Of a DNA stretch of 64,000 nucleotides, positions 62,773-64,000 are shown piece by piece. The position numbers and the translations under genes were made by a program. A model generated the notes under the pieces. It was given only the letters and a program-made list of their open reading frames with translations, was not told the DNA's origin and did no database searches. Numbering within the stretch: the stretch's first letter is position 1; every line of letters starts with the position of its first letter. The DNA comes from an uncultured Eubacteriales bacterium (GTDB lineage Bacteria > Bacillota_I > Bacilli_A > RF39 > UBA660): NCBI GenBank assembly GCA_905211265.1, contig CAJMAC010000005.1:1-64000 (forward strand). The letters run 5' to 3'.

Positions 62773-64000
62773 TTCAAATATTATATCTCTTAATTCCATT
62801 GCACGTTCAAAGTCTAATTTTTTAGCAGCATCATTCATTTCCTTAGTTAAATTATCTATCATATCTAATTTTTCTTTCTTAGATAATTTTACTTTTGGTT
62901 CTTCTTTTATTTCTTCTTCATTACTTATTAAATCTCTTATTTCTTTTATTATTGTTTTTGGAGTTATATTATGTTCTTTATTATATTCTTCTTGTATTTT
63001 TCTACGACGAGCAGTTTCTTTTATAGCTTTATCCATACTTTCTGAAATAGTATCAGCATACATTATTACATGTCCGTGTTCATTTCTTGCACACCTTCCT
63101 ATTGTTTGAATAAGACTACGATCACTTCTTAAAAATCCTTGCTTATCTGCATCCATTATTGCTATTAAACTTACTTCAGGTATATCTATACCTTCACGTA
63201 GTAAATTTATACCTACTACTACATCATATTTACCTAATCTTAAATCTCTAATTATTTTCATTCTTTGTAATGATTTTATTTCATTATGTAAGTATGCTAC
63301 TTTTATATCTAAATTTTTTAAATAGTTAGTTAATTCTTCAGCCATTCTTATAGTTAATGTTGTTATTAATACCCTTTCATTCTTTTGTATTCTCTTATTT
63401 ATTTCATTAACTAAATCATCAATTTGATTTTTAGTAGGTTTTACATCAATTGTAGGATCTAATAATCCTGTAGGTCTTATTATTTGTTCAACATATTTAT
63501 TATTAGTACGATTTAATTCATATTCTCCTGGAGTAGCAGATACATAAATTACTTGATGTATCTTTTTTTCAAACTCTTCAAAGGTAAGTGGTCTATTATC
63601 TAATGCTGATGGTAATCTAAATCCATAATCTACTAAGTTCATTTTTCTTGCTCTATCTCCATTATACATTCCTTTTACTTGTGGTAGTGTAACATGAGAT
63701 TCATCAATTACAAGTAAGTAATCATTTCCAAAGAAATCCATTAAAGTTGTCGGAGTGGATCCAGGTTCTTTTAATGCAAGTGGTCTAGAATAATTTTCTA
63801 CCCCATGACAAAATCCTGTTTCTGCTAACATTTCCATATCATAGTTTACTCTTTCACGAAGTCTTTGCTCTTCTATTAATTTTCCTTTTTCTTTGAAATA
63901 ATTACATCTTTCTTCAGCTTCTTTTCTTATATTTTCTATTGCTTGTTTTAATTTAGCATCACTTGTTACGAAGTGTGAAGCTGGGAATATTGATACACTC
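62758..64000 (-). CDS. uvrB: Excinuclease ABC subunit B, C-terminal part (runs off the window)
   Basis: The last 414 or so residues of UvrB. The frame is open to the window edge. Visible are FPASHFVTSDAKL, LVIDESHVTLPQ, RPLTFEEFEK, VIYVSATPGEYEL, the helicase motifs VVVGINLLREGIDIPEV and QTIGRCARN, and a C-terminal UVR motif (NDAAKKLDFERAMELRD). It is the helicase that loads UvrC on damaged DNA. The first third is beyond the edge; uvrA, usually its neighbour, is not seen. Confidence 0.95.
   Translation of the reverse strand, partial: SVSIFPASHFVTSDAKLKQAIENIRKEAEERCNYFKEKGKLIEEQRLRERVNYDMEMLAETGFCHGVENYSRPLALKEPGSTPTTLMDFFGNDYLLVIDESHVTLPQVKGMYNGDRARKMNLVDYGFRLPSALDNRPLTFEEFEKKIHQVIYVSATPGEYELNRTNNKYVEQIIRPTGLLDPTIDVKPTKNQIDDLVNEINKRIQKNERVLITTLTIRMAEELTNYLKNLDIKVAYLHNEIKSLQRMKIIRDLRLGKYDVVVGINLLREGIDIPEVSLIAIMDADKQGFLRSDRSLIQTIGRCARNEHGHVIMYADTISESMDKAIKETARRRKIQEEYNKEHNITPKTIIKEIRDLISNEEEIKEEPKVKLSKKEKLDMIDNLTKEMNDAAKKLDFERAMELRDIIFELESE

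Overview
This 64 kb window is a contiguous chromosomal segment from an AT-rich, endospore-forming, Gram-positive bacterium of the Bacilli type. Three things support this. The genetic code is standard, with TGA used as stop. Promoters are of the TTGACA/TATAAT type with 17-base spacers and very often a TGn extension of the -10. Several sporulation genes lie in the order known from Bacillus: spoIIGA-sigE, a spoVID/ysxE-like pair, spoIVFA-spoIVFB next to rplU-prp-rpmA, and ylbJ/ylbL. Proteins are rich in Lys, Asn and Ile. I infer an uncultured gut-type Bacilli/Erysipelotrichia-like lineage; the sequence alone does not fix the genus.

Layout. 1-2.8 kb: end of a membrane sensor gene (cut by the window edge), an acyl/aminoacyl adenylating enzyme and a micro-ORF resembling the start of a second one. 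3.0-6.9 kb: heterodimeric ABC exporter. 7.0-24.0 kb: capsule/exopolysaccharide locus. It carries the CpsB-CpsD-CpsC phosphoregulatory module, an LCP ligase, UDP-glucuronate and UDP-galacturonate synthesis, a flippase, an EpsG-type polymerase, an initiating sugar transferase, and several transferases including two TupA-like ATP-grasp proteins, one fused to a GT4 domain. 24-26.7 kb: tail-anchored protein, LemA, XRE regulator. 26.9-28.0 kb: a CdiA-type nuclease toxin-like gene followed by an array of four related structured repeats, the least explained part of the window. 28-34 kb: housekeeping genes (rluB-like, FAD-Rieske oxidoreductase, tyrS with T-box, whiA, yvcK). 34-39.6 kb: two very large coiled-coil proteins and spoVID/ysxE-like genes. 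40-43.5 kb: sigE-spoIIGA and parE. 43.5-53.5 kb: NlpC/P60 hydrolase, nucleotidyltransferase, YolD plus Y-family polymerase, lipoprotein, tRNA-Glu, PAP2, ldh, gltX. 53.6-57.4 kb: tRNA-rich accessory patch with a frameshift-broken HExxH protein, decayed DNA and an orphan 334-residue gene. 57.4-64 kb: DUF362 protein, the L27/Prp/L21 operon, spoIVFB-spoIVFA, ylbL, ylbJ and uvrB (cut by the edge).

How genes work together. The capsule genes form a mostly unidirectional cluster reading leftward from a strong promoter at about 24.03 kb. The CpsB/C/D phosphorelay and LCP protein at its far end would control chain length and attach the polymer to the wall. Several parts of the mother-cell sporulation pathway are here: sigma-E, its processing protease SpoIIGA, candidate sigma-E promoters before the spoVID-like and ylbJ genes, and the SpoIVFB/SpoIVFA pair that in Bacillus activates sigma-K. 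Ribosomal genes downstream of spoIVFB have their own strong promoter and L21 leader.
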